Source of the DNA: a virus
IMG/VR virus record: IMGVR_UViG_3300036771_000036
Coordinates: 1-64,000 of that record
DNA: 64,000 nucleotides
Reading direction: 5' to 3' (one strand)
Shown here: positions 21,911 through 31,335 of the stretch, one piece after another
Layout: each line of letters begins with the position of its first letter
Position numbering within the stretch: the first letter of the stretch is position 1
Made by a program: the position numbers and the translations under genes
The notes under the pieces: model-generated
Told to the model about the DNA's origin: nothing
The model's input: the letters and a program-made list of their open reading frames with translations, nothing else
The model's database searches: none

Positions 21911-23714
21911 AGAGTCGATGTCTACAAGAAAAATTGAGGGTTATCTAAAGTTAGCGAAGATTATCCAATGGGGTAGAAAAAATCCTGTACGATTCGTAGA
22001 ACGATTTTTAGGTATGGAACTATTAGACTATCAAAAGTATGCATTCATGCAAAGTTGGTCAACACAGTATGTTTTATGGTGTATGGGTCGATCTAGCGGA
22101 AAAACTACATTGGGTTCACCTTTTATTATGACAAAATCATTATTGATCCCTAACTTTGAAGCCTATATATTAGCTGGTGTTGGATCGCAATCGCAAGAGA
22201 TGTTCATGAAAATTGAGAAGATTGCTAAAAAAGAAATCACTTCCTTCACAGGTTTGACCGATATCTTCTACAATGAGACAGTAAAAAGCTCAGCGAATAC
22301 AGATGGTTTCACTCACAACCCTGCATCATTCTCTTATAAGCTATATAATGCCGCTACTGTAAAATCTCTTAATGGTTCCTTCGATAACAACAGGAGTAAG
22401 CGTAGTAATTTAAACTTTTACGATGAAAGTGGATTCGCACCTGATGAACTATTCACAACCTCTGAACCATTCACCACACAGAACAGTGACTTTAGATTAG
22501 GTGGAGATGTGGATGTCACTCTTTTACCTAAGCAATTCCCCAATCAACTGATTTATGCCTCCTCCGCTTCCTCTACTGATACATACTTCTATAGAAAGTA
22601 TAAAGATTTCTCGAAGAAGATGTTCCTAGGTGATAAACGGTATTTTGTTGCTGACATTAGCAGTGATGTCGTTATTAATGCTACGTACAACGGGAAACTT
22701 TATGGTGTACCTCTTTTATCGAAAGAGACAGTTGAGACCGCTATTCGTGAAAATAGTGAAAAAGCTATGCGTGAATACAAAAACATCTTCACTACAGAGG
22801 GCTCAGACCAACAGATAATTAAGCGCGCATCAATTATCCGAAACTCCAAAGTAAGTGTTCCTGTTTTAGCCAATGAAGGTAAAAAGAAATTTGTGCTTGC
22901 TGTTGACCCTGCGAGACAACATGATAATTCAATTTGCACACCTGCCGAATTCTATTTTGATGAGAATGTTGGATGGAGGATGAACATTAGCAACTCTGTA
23001 AGTTTTGTGGATGTAGCAAAGAAGAAGAAAACACCTAAGAAAACTCCTGATCAAATTAAACATTTCAAACAAATGTTGCTGGATTACAATGGCTCAGAAT
23101 CAGCAGATTATGAGAATATATTACAAGTCTTGATAGATTCTGGTGCAGGTGGATCTGGTGTTTCCTCTTGGGCTGATGGATTATTGGATGATTGGGAAGA
23201 TTCAAAGGGATACAAACACAAAGGTCTTATTGATGCCACTCACCATGAATATTCCATCCATGCAAACAAGTATCCTTCAGCGAGTAAGATGGTAACTTTA
23301 GTTTCGCCTAGTAAGTTTAAAACGGACATGTTTGATGCATTGATTGAAATGATGAATCTGGACTTGATCACCTTTACTGAGAGCTATGACGGGAAAGGTT
23401 CTTTGCATTTTGTTGAGGAGGATGGACAACATAAGGAATATAAGTTGTCACTTGATGAAGAAATAGCTTTGAAGAATGTAGATTTAGCCAAAGAAGAATT
23501 GGTTAGCATTTATTCATTCAAATCTACAAATGGAAATGTGCGCTATGACTTGCCACCAGAAAAACTAAATAAAATTGGTGATGATAGAGCATACACCATT
23601 GCAATGTTGGCGTGGTACTTGCGAAATCTAAGACGTGAGAGTATTACTAAGAAATCTTCTAAGAAGATAGATTGGGCAAATGCTCCATCATTTGTATCGA
23701 AAATAGAATTTTAA
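21903..23714 (+). CDS. terL: terminase large subunit
   Basis: 603-aa packaging motor. Walker A is CMGRSSGKTT (residues 60-69), Walker B with the catalytic acid is NLNFYDE (169-175), and the C-terminal nuclease begins with VLAVDPARQHDNS (D335). A second acidic site follows in VLIDSGAGGSG and a third in GDDRAYTIAM. Together with the portal it pumps DNA into the prohead. It corresponds in place and size to SPbeta YonF. ATG with GGTGAG upstream. Confidence 0.92.
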   Translation: MSKESMSTRKIEGYLKLAKIIQWGRKNPVRFVERFLGMELLDYQKYAFMQSWSTQYVLWCMGRSSGKTTLGSPFIMTKSLLIPNFEAYILAGVGSQSQEMFMKIEKIAKKEITSFTGLTDIFYNETVKSSANTDGFTHNPASFSYKLYNAATVKSLNGSFDNNRSKRSNLNFYDESGFAPDELFTTSEPFTTQNSDFRLGGDVDVTLLPKQFPNQLIYASSASSTDTYFYRKYKDFSKKMFLGDKRYFVADISSDVVINATYNGKLYGVPLLSKETVETAIRENSEKAMREYKNIFTTEGSDQQIIKRASIIRNSKVSVPVLANEGKKKFVLAVDPARQHDNSICTPAEFYFDENVGWRMNISNSVSFVDVAKKKKTPKKTPDQIKHFKQMLLDYNGSESADYENILQVLIDSGAGGSGVSSWADGLLDDWEDSKGYKHKGLIDATHHEYSIHANKYPSASKMVTLVSPSKFKTDMFDALIEMMNLDLITFTESYDGKGSLHFVEEDGQHKEYKLSLDEEIALKNVDLAKEELVSIYSFKSTNGNVRYDLPPEKLNKIGDDRAYTIAMLAWYLRNLRRESITKKSSKKIDWANAPSFVSKIEF

Positions 23715-23729
23715 GAAAGGAGGAACATT

Positions 23730-25319
23730 GTGGCAGATAAAAAAGAAGAGTTTGAAGTTTTAATCCCAAATAAGATTGATGAAGACACTGTTTCTATAAT
23801 TGGCACATCTGAAGAAATTGGAAAACGATGGCTTGAACAAGCTATGTATCAATTTAATAGTTCAAACAATCAATATTCTACATATCTCAACGAAGAAACA
23901 TATGGCGATACGAAGACTAGTTCAAAAGAACTTGAAATGTTAGCTGATAACCCTCAAGGAAATCTTGAAAAAATTCGTAAAGTGAACTCAATTATTAAAT
24001 TCTATATAAACAAAGATGACTTAATTGGGAAAGTGTATGAGACTATTGAAAGTAACATAAACACAGAATTCAGACTTTCATTTCCAACGATCAAGAATGG
24101 AAAAACTACTTTAATGGATGATGTGAAACGTCTAATTGAGAGTTTTAATAAGCAAATCAATCTCAAACAGTTATTGCGTAAAGCTATTCCAATTGCCTAT
24201 GCAGAGGGAAATTATCCTATGTATCTTCGCTCTAAGGGAGACAGTTACATAGTTGATCACTATTCATTAGGTGTGCTAGAGGTTAGCGACTATGAAATTG
24301 GTGGAGAGCCAGTCTTACTAATCAATATGAATGAACTAAAGTCAAGACTACAGAAAACAAACATAAAGACTAGAAAAGGCAAAAAGTTGTTCTTCGATAA
24401 ACTAGATGAGGAAATTAAAGAGAACTACCCAGAGGAAATCTATAGAGGCTACACAGAGAAAGATACATACGTAAAACTGAATGTAGAAAATACAGGGATA
24501 ATTCGTGTTAACAATATGAACAGGAAATACGGTTTATCTCCTATATTTAGAACTCTAAGTTCTTCCCTCATTCTTGAAACGTTCGATAGAAGTGATCGCA
24601 TTAATGCTAGAGCAAAAGCAAAGAAGATTATCTTCTTAAAATTACATAAGGAGATACTTGGAACTGATTATAACAGGCAATCATTCGAAGAGATGGCTTA
24701 TACACATGAGAACTTTTTGAAAGCTTGGAAGAATGAAACTGTTATATTTACTCCTCCAGCTTTTGTTGAAGACATTAAGTACATTGAACCAAAAACTGAA
24801 TCTACAAACATCAACAATGTACTCTACCATCGAAACAAACAAATGACATCATTAGGTATTGGTTTCTTAAGTGTGGGTGATGGTCAGACATACACATCTG
24901 CAAACATTTCAGTTAATGAATTAATGAAAACAATTAATAAAATTTGTGAGCAATTGCAAGACATAATTGAGAAATGGTACAGAGTTGTATTGCAAGACAA
25001 TAACATTCCATTGGATTACTGTCCAACTCTCAAACTGTTGCCTTCCGAGGAACTTGATAAAGAGCTTAAACTAAAATTAGCTGAGTTGCTTTATAGTAAA
25101 TTCAACTCCTCGTTAGAGACAGCTTATGGGCTTTTAGGTATCAATGTTGAAGATGAAAAGCAAAAGAGAATCAAAGAAAACGAACAAAATTACGAACAAA
25201 TCTTTACTCCACGCTCCACCTCCTACACCAATTCTGGAAATACAGATAGTGGTAGACCTGTAGATAACAATAATCCAGACAAACAAGTTCAGGATCAAGA
25301 TAGAAGGAATGGTCAATGA
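23730..25319 (+). CDS. portal protein
   Basis: 529 aa. The middle is a typical portal core (GIIRVNNMNRKYGLSPIFRT, then a helical stem region and TYTSANISVNELMKTINKIC), and the polar C-terminus is Asn/Asp-rich. It would form the dodecameric ring through which DNA enters the head. GTG six bases after AAAGGAGGA, directly after TerL, with its stop overlapping a small CxxC gene. Corresponds to SPbeta YonE by position. Confidence 0.85.
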   Translation: MADKKEEFEVLIPNKIDEDTVSIIGTSEEIGKRWLEQAMYQFNSSNNQYSTYLNEETYGDTKTSSKELEMLADNPQGNLEKIRKVNSIIKFYINKDDLIGKVYETIESNINTEFRLSFPTIKNGKTTLMDDVKRLIESFNKQINLKQLLRKAIPIAYAEGNYPMYLRSKGDSYIVDHYSLGVLEVSDYEIGGEPVLLINMNELKSRLQKTNIKTRKGKKLFFDKLDEEIKENYPEEIYRGYTEKDTYVKLNVENTGIIRVNNMNRKYGLSPIFRTLSSSLILETFDRSDRINARAKAKKIIFLKLHKEILGTDYNRQSFEEMAYTHENFLKAWKNETVIFTPPAFVEDIKYIEPKTESTNINNVLYHRNKQMTSLGIGFLSVGDGQTYTSANISVNELMKTINKICEQLQDIIEKWYRVVLQDNNIPLDYCPTLKLLPSEELDKELKLKLAELLYSKFNSSLETAYGLLGINVEDEKQKRIKENEQNYEQIFTPRSTSYTNSGNTDSGRPVDNNNPDKQVQDQDRRNGQ

Positions 25320-25456
25320 AATTAACGATCTCTTGTCCATGCTGTAATACTGAACTTGAGGTAGAAGTTACCCACAAGAAAGAAAAAGTGAATTTAAGCG
25401 AATTAAATGAACACTTGGATATTCTAGATATTGAACTAGCTGAAGGAGGTGAATAA
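25316..25456 (+). CDS. 46-aa CPCC zinc-finger peptide
   Basis: MKLTISCPCCNTELEVEVTH, then a short acidic helix ending LAEGGE. The ATGA overlap with the portal stop shows translational coupling. One CxxC pair is visible, so metal binding would need dimerisation. Its end carries the AAGGAGGTGA that serves the next gene. Function unknown; conserved placement between portal and protease would suggest a head-assembly role. Confidence 0.65.
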   Translation: MKLTISCPCCNTELEVEVTHKKEKVNLSELNEHLDILDIELAEGGE

Positions 25457-25463
25457 ATAGAAA

Positions 25464-26834
25464 GTGGAAACAACTAATTTTACCAGCCAGTTCAACATTA
25501 TTTTGAGTGAGTCTGATGAGAACTCAACTAAAGCAGATGTGAAATTTGTAATTTGTGACTTTGATCCTAATAAGAATGACGTTTCTTTGAATAGAGAGAC
25601 TATCGAGAGTTGGGTTTCTACACTAGTTGGTCAACCTGTTGTAGGTAAAGTAGAAGTATCTAGTACAGGTGCTGTCGATTTTACTAGTCACAATGCAAAA
25701 ATAGTTGAAAAAGCAGATGCTAAAGGTAAAAAATATAAAACTATTGAGTTCGATACTTCAGCATTCGGTATGTTCAACAATGTATCTATTGAAACAATTG
25801 ATGACAAAGAATATATCGTAGCAAATGCTCATATTTGGAAGAGATACGATCAAGCATACAAGGTACTCAAAACTAGAGCCGATTCAATTAAAACATCTTG
25901 GGAAATTAAAGTATCTGAAAGCCACACAGAAACAATTGATGGACGTACAGTGAAGGTTATTGATAAAGGCGAGTTCTTTGGGCATGCCCTATTAGGATCG
26001 TCAGTATCTCCAGCGTATGACTCCAGCGGCGTTGTTCAAGTTGCATCTGTTGATGGGGTTGATTTTGAGTTAGCTGAAGCGTTATGTTCAGATATTGAAA
26101 AACAGGAACAAGGAAAGGAGGAAGATACGTTGTCTAAAAATAACACAGAAGTATCTGCACTCTCTGCACGAGATTTACATCAGAAAGTACAAGAAGCTTT
26201 GAATCCAAAGGGTTATTCAAGCAATCCGTACTACTCGGTTTGGGAAGTCTATCCTGAAGAACATAAGGTATTGGCTTATGATATTGATCGCAGTTCAAAT
26301 GATAATTATATGGTATTCACGTACTCGATTGCTGATGATACCGTAACAATTGGAGAAGGAGCAGAAGCTAAGTTGAGTCAACTATTGGCAGATAAGGAGC
26401 CAGTAGTATCACTAAGTAAGCAAGTCAATGAACTATCCGAAAAGCTTGAACAGAAGAATACAGAGTTGATTGAAGCTAGTGAGCAAATTGTTACTTTAGA
26501 GTCTTCGATTGCTGAATTGGAGCCACTCAAAGCCGAATTCGAAGCTGCTGAACAAGCTCGAATCGAAAATGAACTAGCTGAAAAAAGAAACCAACTTAAA
26601 GAGATGGCAACTAAAAGTGGATACATAACCAGTGAAGAACTAGAAACAAGCGAAATCAAACAGCTAATTGATGAAGCTGACGAAAATGGCGTTAAACTAC
26701 TGATTGCTGAAAGAGTAGTAGCCCAAAATGGCAACAAAAATAAAGGCGCAGGACAACAAGAAAGAAAAGTAATCAATTCTGATGATGAGACTTTTGATTA
26801 TAGAACAATTTTGTCATCACTAATTCGAAAATAA
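25464..26834 (+). CDS. head maturation protease fused to scaffold
   Basis: 456 aa. Residues 1-215 look like a prohead protease (VKFVICDFDPNKNDVSLNRE, NAHIWKRYDQAYKVLKTRAD, GHALLGSSVSPAY). The C-terminal ~230 residues are an acidic coiled-coil scaffold (LSKQVNELSEKLEQKNTELI). GTG start; AAGGAGGTGA ends 11 bases upstream. A strong internal translation start at 26130 could make the scaffold alone. Placed between portal and capsid as in SPbeta YonD. Catalytic residues of the protease cannot be fixed from sequence alone. Confidence 0.75.
   Translation: METTNFTSQFNIILSESDENSTKADVKFVICDFDPNKNDVSLNRETIESWVSTLVGQPVVGKVEVSSTGAVDFTSHNAKIVEKADAKGKKYKTIEFDTSAFGMFNNVSIETIDDKEYIVANAHIWKRYDQAYKVLKTRADSIKTSWEIKVSESHTETIDGRTVKVIDKGEFFGHALLGSSVSPAYDSSGVVQVASVDGVDFELAEALCSDIEKQEQGKEEDTLSKNNTEVSALSARDLHQKVQEALNPKGYSSNPYYSVWEVYPEEHKVLAYDIDRSSNDNYMVFTYSIADDTVTIGEGAEAKLSQLLADKEPVVSLSKQVNELSEKLEQKNTELIEASEQIVTLESSIAELEPLKAEFEAAEQARIENELAEKRNQLKEMATKSGYITSEELETSEIKQLIDEADENGVKLLIAERVVAQNGNKNKGAGQQERKVINSDDETFDYRTILSSLIRK
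26130..26834 (+). CDS. predicted internally initiated scaffold protein
   Basis: In-frame TTG at codon 223 of the protease-scaffold gene, seven bases after AAAGGAGGAAG, a near-perfect Shine-Dalgarno inside a coding region. The product would be 234 aa beginning MSKNNTEVSALSARDLHQKV and containing the whole coiled coil. Nested protease/scaffold pairs are known from phage lambda (C/Nu3). This is predicted from the ribosome-binding site only. Confidence 0.6.
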   Translation: MSKNNTEVSALSARDLHQKVQEALNPKGYSSNPYYSVWEVYPEEHKVLAYDIDRSSNDNYMVFTYSIADDTVTIGEGAEAKLSQLLADKEPVVSLSKQVNELSEKLEQKNTELIEASEQIVTLESSIAELEPLKAEFEAAEQARIENELAEKRNQLKEMATKSGYITSEELETSEIKQLIDEADENGVKLLIAERVVAQNGNKNKGAGQQERKVINSDDETFDYRTILSSLIRK

Positions 26835-26853
26835 AATATACGGAGGAATAAAA

Positions 26854-27303
26854 ATGCTTAGAAGTCTACAAACACACCCACATAAAGTTGCCGATGCAAC
26901 ATTTACAGCAGCAACACCAGTTGTTCGAGGACAGCTTGTACAAAAAGATTTTGCAACTAAAACAGCAGTAACACCAACATCTCAAGAAGGTCTTTATTTT
27001 GCCAATAGAGACAATTACCCTACAGGTTTGATGAGTGTGGAAGGTGAGCTGTCTGATTACGATGAACGATTTGAAAATATTAAAGCTGGCGAATCTCTTG
27101 TTCTTGAAGTCCCACTTTCGGGCGAAGTCTTTGGGACAGACCAATTTGTTGAAAGCGGATTGACTGTCGGAGACTATTTGGAAGTTGAAACAACTGGTTC
27201 TAATGCACGAAAACTCAAAAAAGCTTCTGCTGCTACGAAGTTCCGTTATGGTGGAACCACTAACGATAATGGTTACACACTTGCAGTAATTGAAGTTATC
27301 TAA
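26854..27303 (+). CDS. head decoration or stabilisation protein candidate
   Basis: 149 aa, beta-rich. MLRSLQTHPHKVADATFTAA followed by TPVVRGQLVQKDFATKT and a C-terminal TTNDNGYTLAVIEVI. The size and place directly before the major capsid gene fit small head-decoration proteins that are abundant in the virion. ATG after GGAGGAATAAAA. Not matched to a named family with certainty. Confidence 0.6.
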   Translation: MLRSLQTHPHKVADATFTAATPVVRGQLVQKDFATKTAVTPTSQEGLYFANRDNYPTGLMSVEGELSDYDERFENIKAGESLVLEVPLSGEVFGTDQFVESGLTVGDYLEVETTGSNARKLKKASAATKFRYGGTTNDNGYTLAVIEVI

Positions 27304-27335
27304 TAAACGAGAATCCAAGGAGGATACAAAATAAT

Positions 27336-28325
27336 ATGGTAAATACAGAAATTGCAAGCCTAGTAAATGAAAAAAGTAAAATGTTTGAATGGGCATCTAA
27401 AGTTGAATATAAGAAAGAATTGACTTCTGAAGATAAAGAGATTTCTCAGGTAATGGATGCGTGGGCTAAGGATATTGGTAATAGAGGTTCAGATAATAGT
27501 AATGAACTTGCAAACTATATTATCAACGTAATTAAGCCAGAAGTTTACGATGTACCAGACGAACTTCTTGATTTTATGTTTGAACGTGGAACTCTGGATG
27601 AGTTTGATGATTATAAGATGGTGGAGGAACCAAAGAATACTCTAGTGGCTTATGACGCAGCTAAAGGTGGTAATGTAAATAAATCCTACATCGACAATAA
27701 AGCTACGTCCCCAGTATGGAAACATAAGCAAGTAGAAACATCCATCTCTTATGTCGATCTTAGACGTAATGGTTTTAAATCAATCGCCAATCTGACCGTT
27801 TTTGGTAAAGAGGCTTTACAAAACAAAATGTTTTACGACATCTTTTCTCAAATTGATGCCGCTATCACTGGTGGAGAACAATTGATTACGGTAGGTGGTT
27901 CTAATCCTTCGATTGCCGCAATGGATCAACTTGCACTATACTTGGCTGATCGCGGAGAGAATCCGTTCACCGTATCTTTGTCTAAATACGCACAGCAAAT
28001 TGCCCGTATGACTGGTCATGCAGCCTATATGAGCGAAGAAATGAAAAACAACTTTAATCGCTATGGATTGGTTAATTTCTACAATGGTGTGCGTGTTGGA
28101 CAAATCTCTGGTGCTAAACGTACAGGTGATGATATGCAATTGCTTCCTGATAAACGTATCTTTGGTTTGGCAGGAAAAATCGGTAAATTGGACATGCGCG
28201 GAGATCTGCGTGTATATGAGACGTTTGACAACAATAAAGAAAAGGTTGACATTAAAATTACTGGTTTCGAATTCGGTACAGCAATCAATAAAATCGATAA
28301 AATTGCTAAGATTGTGTTGACTTAA
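27336..28325 (+). CDS. major capsid protein
   Basis: 329 aa. Features expected of an HK97-fold shell protein: a helical N-terminus, a central region (TSISYVDLRRNGFKSIANLT, then FGKEALQNKMFYDIFSQIDA) and a beta-rich C-terminus (YNGVRVGQISGAKRTGD). No separate delta domain is needed, since scaffold is supplied by the preceding gene. AAGGAGG at good spacing before ATG, and a strong GC hairpin follows the stop. Located as SPbeta YonB. Confidence 0.8.
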   Translation: MVNTEIASLVNEKSKMFEWASKVEYKKELTSEDKEISQVMDAWAKDIGNRGSDNSNELANYIINVIKPEVYDVPDELLDFMFERGTLDEFDDYKMVEEPKNTLVAYDAAKGGNVNKSYIDNKATSPVWKHKQVETSISYVDLRRNGFKSIANLTVFGKEALQNKMFYDIFSQIDAAITGGEQLITVGGSNPSIAAMDQLALYLADRGENPFTVSLSKYAQQIARMTGHAAYMSEEMKNNFNRYGLVNFYNGVRVGQISGAKRTGDDMQLLPDKRIFGLAGKIGKLDMRGDLRVYETFDNNKEKVDIKITGFEFGTAINKIDKIAKIVLT

Positions 28326-28338
28326 TATGTTTTGAAAC

Positions 28339-28362
28339 GGGGGGTGAAATATTATACCCCCC
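28339..28362 (+). terminator. G/C hairpin after capsid gene
   Basis: GGGGGGT / ACCCCCC with a 10-base AT loop. No T-run, so it may protect mRNA ends or attenuate rather than terminate, giving more capsid than connector message. Confidence 0.45.
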
Positions 28363-28384
28363 ACCACAAAGAAAGGGAGAGATT

Positions 28385-29071
28385 ATGAATTTTAATGACA
28401 GTACGCTAATTGATGTTTACAACTATACAGATGGGTGTGTGTCTGTAACAAGTAATATTAGACCAGATGGTTATCTATTTGAACCTTCAAGAGATGAAAA
28501 TCCGTTTGTATTACAGCTTTCGTTTGGCGAAGTTCGCGGTATTAATACACAGTCTCACGTTTTCCGTGAAGGACATCTACAATTTGACCCGTCTCTAGAG
28601 AAAGAAATCTATGAATCTTTAGGTGTTCGTAAATGGGAATCTATCCTAAAAGACGAAGATATTAAGAAGATTATTTTAGAACCCACTAAAGAAGGACTAG
28701 AATTATTGATGAAGATTGACTCAACATCACTCTTTGAACGTGTACGTGGAATGGTCACTCAACTATATAATTCCAATGCCTATGACATTTCTACTAGAGT
28801 GAAGAACGCTATAGATAGTCGTTATAAGGAACTCTATGAAGGAAAACGGATTACGGGTATTCAAATTAGAAAAACTACATCAGAGGTAGAAGCTGAAGCT
28901 AAAGAGGATAAACAGAGAGAACTGCAAGAGATTCTAGCTGAAGAGCGAAAGAAAATTGAAGCACAAGTCAGAGCAGAATATGAAGCAAAGCAAGCAGAGG
29001 GAAAAGAAACAAAGAAACAGTCAGGAACACGTAATAGAACAAACCCTGCTCAAGAAGCTCCTTCGGAATAA
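28385..29071 (+). CDS. head protein with basic coiled-coil tail
   Basis: 228 aa. The N-terminal globular region (NFNDSTLIDVYNYTDGCVSV) is followed by a highly charged coiled coil (LQEILAEERKKIEAQVRAEY) and a low-complexity tail (KQSGTRNRTNPAQEAPSE). It is first of the post-capsid genes and may be a connector or internal head protein; family not recognised. Confidence 0.6.
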   Translation: MNFNDSTLIDVYNYTDGCVSVTSNIRPDGYLFEPSRDENPFVLQLSFGEVRGINTQSHVFREGHLQFDPSLEKEIYESLGVRKWESILKDEDIKKIILEPTKEGLELLMKIDSTSLFERVRGMVTQLYNSNAYDISTRVKNAIDSRYKELYEGKRITGIQIRKTTSEVEAEAKEDKQRELQEILAEERKKIEAQVRAEYEAKQAEGKETKKQSGTRNRTNPAQEAPSE

Positions 29072-29082
29072 GGAGGTTACTT

Positions 29083-29571
29083 ATGGGTACTTCAGTTGAA
29101 TCAGTTTTTGATTCTTTCTATCGACTTATTGAGAGAGACTTAGATTTCTTTACATACCAGAATGTTCCTGATCACGAGGCCGAAAACATTGTTAAGGAAC
29201 GATCTTACCGATACTTAGACGAAGCAATTTCTAAATTGTTGTTGCAGGGAATTCCAGAAATTTCATTTGGATATAATCAAGATACTGAAAGTTTCGATGA
29301 AGAATTAACAAGAGTAGAGATAAATATTGTCGCTCAGTTAATGCTTGAATGTCATTTCCATCGTGATTACTCAACTCTTAAAGTCAACCAAATTCACTTC
29401 AGTCCGAAAGATTTGCAATCTTTTAGTCCAGCGAATGAAAGAAAAACCTTTGTGGATATGTACAATGGGATAGTTTCTGATAACAGACTTAGCTTAAGTG
29501 AATATTTCTCTAGGAATCGACTAACTGGTGCTTTAAAAGGCATTGACTACAGCAAGTATCAGTTTGATTGA
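29083..29571 (+). CDS. head-tail connector (adaptor) candidate
   Basis: 162 aa, helical (VESVFDSFYRLIERDLDFFT, AISKLLLQGIPEISFG), with size and place typical of adaptor proteins that bind under the portal. AAGGAGG precedes ATG; followed nine bases later by the next gene. Confidence 0.6.
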   Translation: MGTSVESVFDSFYRLIERDLDFFTYQNVPDHEAENIVKERSYRYLDEAISKLLLQGIPEISFGYNQDTESFDEELTRVEINIVAQLMLECHFHRDYSTLKVNQIHFSPKDLQSFSPANERKTFVDMYNGIVSDNRLSLSEYFSRNRLTGALKGIDYSKYQFD

Positions 29572-29579
29572 GGTGAAAT

Positions 29580-30803
29580 ATGGATTTAGGATATTTTCGA
29601 AAGATTAACAACGCTTATGCAATAAATCAATATAAGGATATAGATGTCTACAACAACAAAAGAAAGTTAGCATCAAGTTTTATGTTGAATCCCTTAGCGT
29701 ACACTGTTGAGGTCAATGGGATCAGTAAAAATCTCTGGATTTTACCAACTATAAAAAAGGATATATGTAAACTGACAGCACACCCTTACGAGAAGTTCGT
29801 TGAGGCGGGTGAACTTGTTTACTGGAACGATGACTATTGGTTAATCATTGAATCCAAACCTCATACAGATATTGTCTCACAAGGAACTATGGAAAGGTGT
29901 AATCAAACGTTAAAATGGATTGATGACAACGGAGATATCCAAGAGCATCCTACTGTTTACTATTTCAACACAAGGTCAAACTTTGGGGTTGAAGAGGGCA
30001 AAGTAATGAATTTACCTGACGGTAGACGACAAACCATCGTGCAGCTTAATGAGCACACACAAAAACTTAAGCGCGATGATCGTTTTATATTCGGTGGTGA
30101 AGTTTTTAAAGTAATTGATTATGATTATGTTTCCGATGAAGGATTAGTCAATCTTAGTTTACAGTCAGATCAGTATAACGAAGCAAAAGACAATCTTGAA
30201 TTAGGCATTGCCGATTACTATCGATATGTACCTTATAGTATGAAATTACTTAATAATGATACAAACAGTATTGGTATCAACCAGACTATCCAATTAAACG
30301 TTGAAGTAAGAAAAGGCGAAAAACTTATATCTAATCCTTCCCTTGAATTCATTGTAATTAATAACGAAATTGGAGACATTGATTCCACAGGACTGTTTAC
30401 ACCTAAACAAGTTGGAGAGACAGGAATCACTATTAATTACAAAGGGATTTCAGAAACTATCAGGATTCTAGTGGTAGATAGTATTAGAAATGAATACTCT
30501 GTTACAGTTTCTGGCAACGATTCAATTAAGTCTGGTCGTGAAGGTACATATACGAGTGAATTCCACTTGAATGGCTCTCCATGGATTGATGAGGGCTTAT
30601 TTGTGCTGTCTTCAGAAGATGGAGTGACACCTAGCAAGTATGCATCTATTACTTCTCAAGGCAACAACAAGTGTACGATTAAAGCAGTAAGCAATATTGA
30701 TTTCACTAAAATCAAAGTTCCTCTGTACGTGCAATTACATGTGCAGAATCTCAATGGATTATCAGTTGGGAATAAGAGAATTAAGATAATTCCACTAATT
30801 TAA
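29580..30803 (+). CDS. head-tail joining protein with Ig-like (BIG2-type) domains
   Basis: 407 aa. The first ~220 residues are a phage structural domain (YDYVSDEGLVNLSLQSDQYN). Residues ~225-405 contain a bacterial Ig-like BIG2 repeat (LEFIVINNEIGDIDSTGLFT, then GITINYKGISETIRILVVD) and a second, divergent one. Ig-like appendages on phage virions commonly bind surface glycans weakly. ATG follows GAGGTGAAAT. Confidence 0.65.
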   Translation: MDLGYFRKINNAYAINQYKDIDVYNNKRKLASSFMLNPLAYTVEVNGISKNLWILPTIKKDICKLTAHPYEKFVEAGELVYWNDDYWLIIESKPHTDIVSQGTMERCNQTLKWIDDNGDIQEHPTVYYFNTRSNFGVEEGKVMNLPDGRRQTIVQLNEHTQKLKRDDRFIFGGEVFKVIDYDYVSDEGLVNLSLQSDQYNEAKDNLELGIADYYRYVPYSMKLLNNDTNSIGINQTIQLNVEVRKGEKLISNPSLEFIVINNEIGDIDSTGLFTPKQVGETGITINYKGISETIRILVVDSIRNEYSVTVSGNDSIKSGREGTYTSEFHLNGSPWIDEGLFVLSSEDGVTPSKYASITSQGNNKCTIKAVSNIDFTKIKVPLYVQLHVQNLNGLSVGNKRIKIIPLI

Positions 30804-30815
30804 AGGAGCGTGTTC

Positions 30816-31328
30816 ATGGGACAAGCTATTGTAAGGCTCGGAGAACTAAAGGTTGAAAAGTTTGTTGAAGGAGTGGTTAATAACTATCTAGTCTATTCAC
30901 CTCTGCCACTATCCAAACAGCATTCGTCTGGACTGGATGGAGACATTGTAATAAGTGCCACTCCAACAGTTGAAATTATTGATGCTGACTTAGATGTGGC
31001 TATTGATCCACAGTATGAATATGCCTATTCGATTGGTACTGATAATAAACTCAAAGTTGCATTCGATAAGACTAAGCATACTAACAAAGGTAGTGCTGTT
31101 GATGCCCTTAAATGTGTAAGTGTAACATTTGAGCAAGGCGAATTGATGGTTACAGGTAATGAGTATGTACTCACAGTGCACAATAGCCGTGGTGAAGAGG
31201 TTCACAGAACTGTACCACAATCACCAGCACAATTACTAACAATCATTTCAACGTTTGATGATACTCGTCAAGTTGATGAGATTGGTCCATTGGATTATAG
31301 AATTCGTCGAAATTACACTGTAAAGTAG
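30816..31328 (+). CDS. head-tail or tail structural protein
   Basis: 170 aa, beta-rich (GDIVISATPTVEIIDADLDV, YAYSIGTDNKLKVAFDK). ATG 30816 preferred over GTG 30810 because AAAGGAG is spaced seven to eight bases from it. Part of the tightly packed connector run; specific role not determined. Confidence 0.55.
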   Translation: MGQAIVRLGELKVEKFVEGVVNNYLVYSPLPLSKQHSSGLDGDIVISATPTVEIIDADLDVAIDPQYEYAYSIGTDNKLKVAFDKTKHTNKGSAVDALKCVSVTFEQGELMVTGNEYVLTVHNSRGEEVHRTVPQSPAQLLTIISTFDDTRQVDEIGPLDYRIRRNYTVK

Positions 31329-31335
31329 GTGTGGT

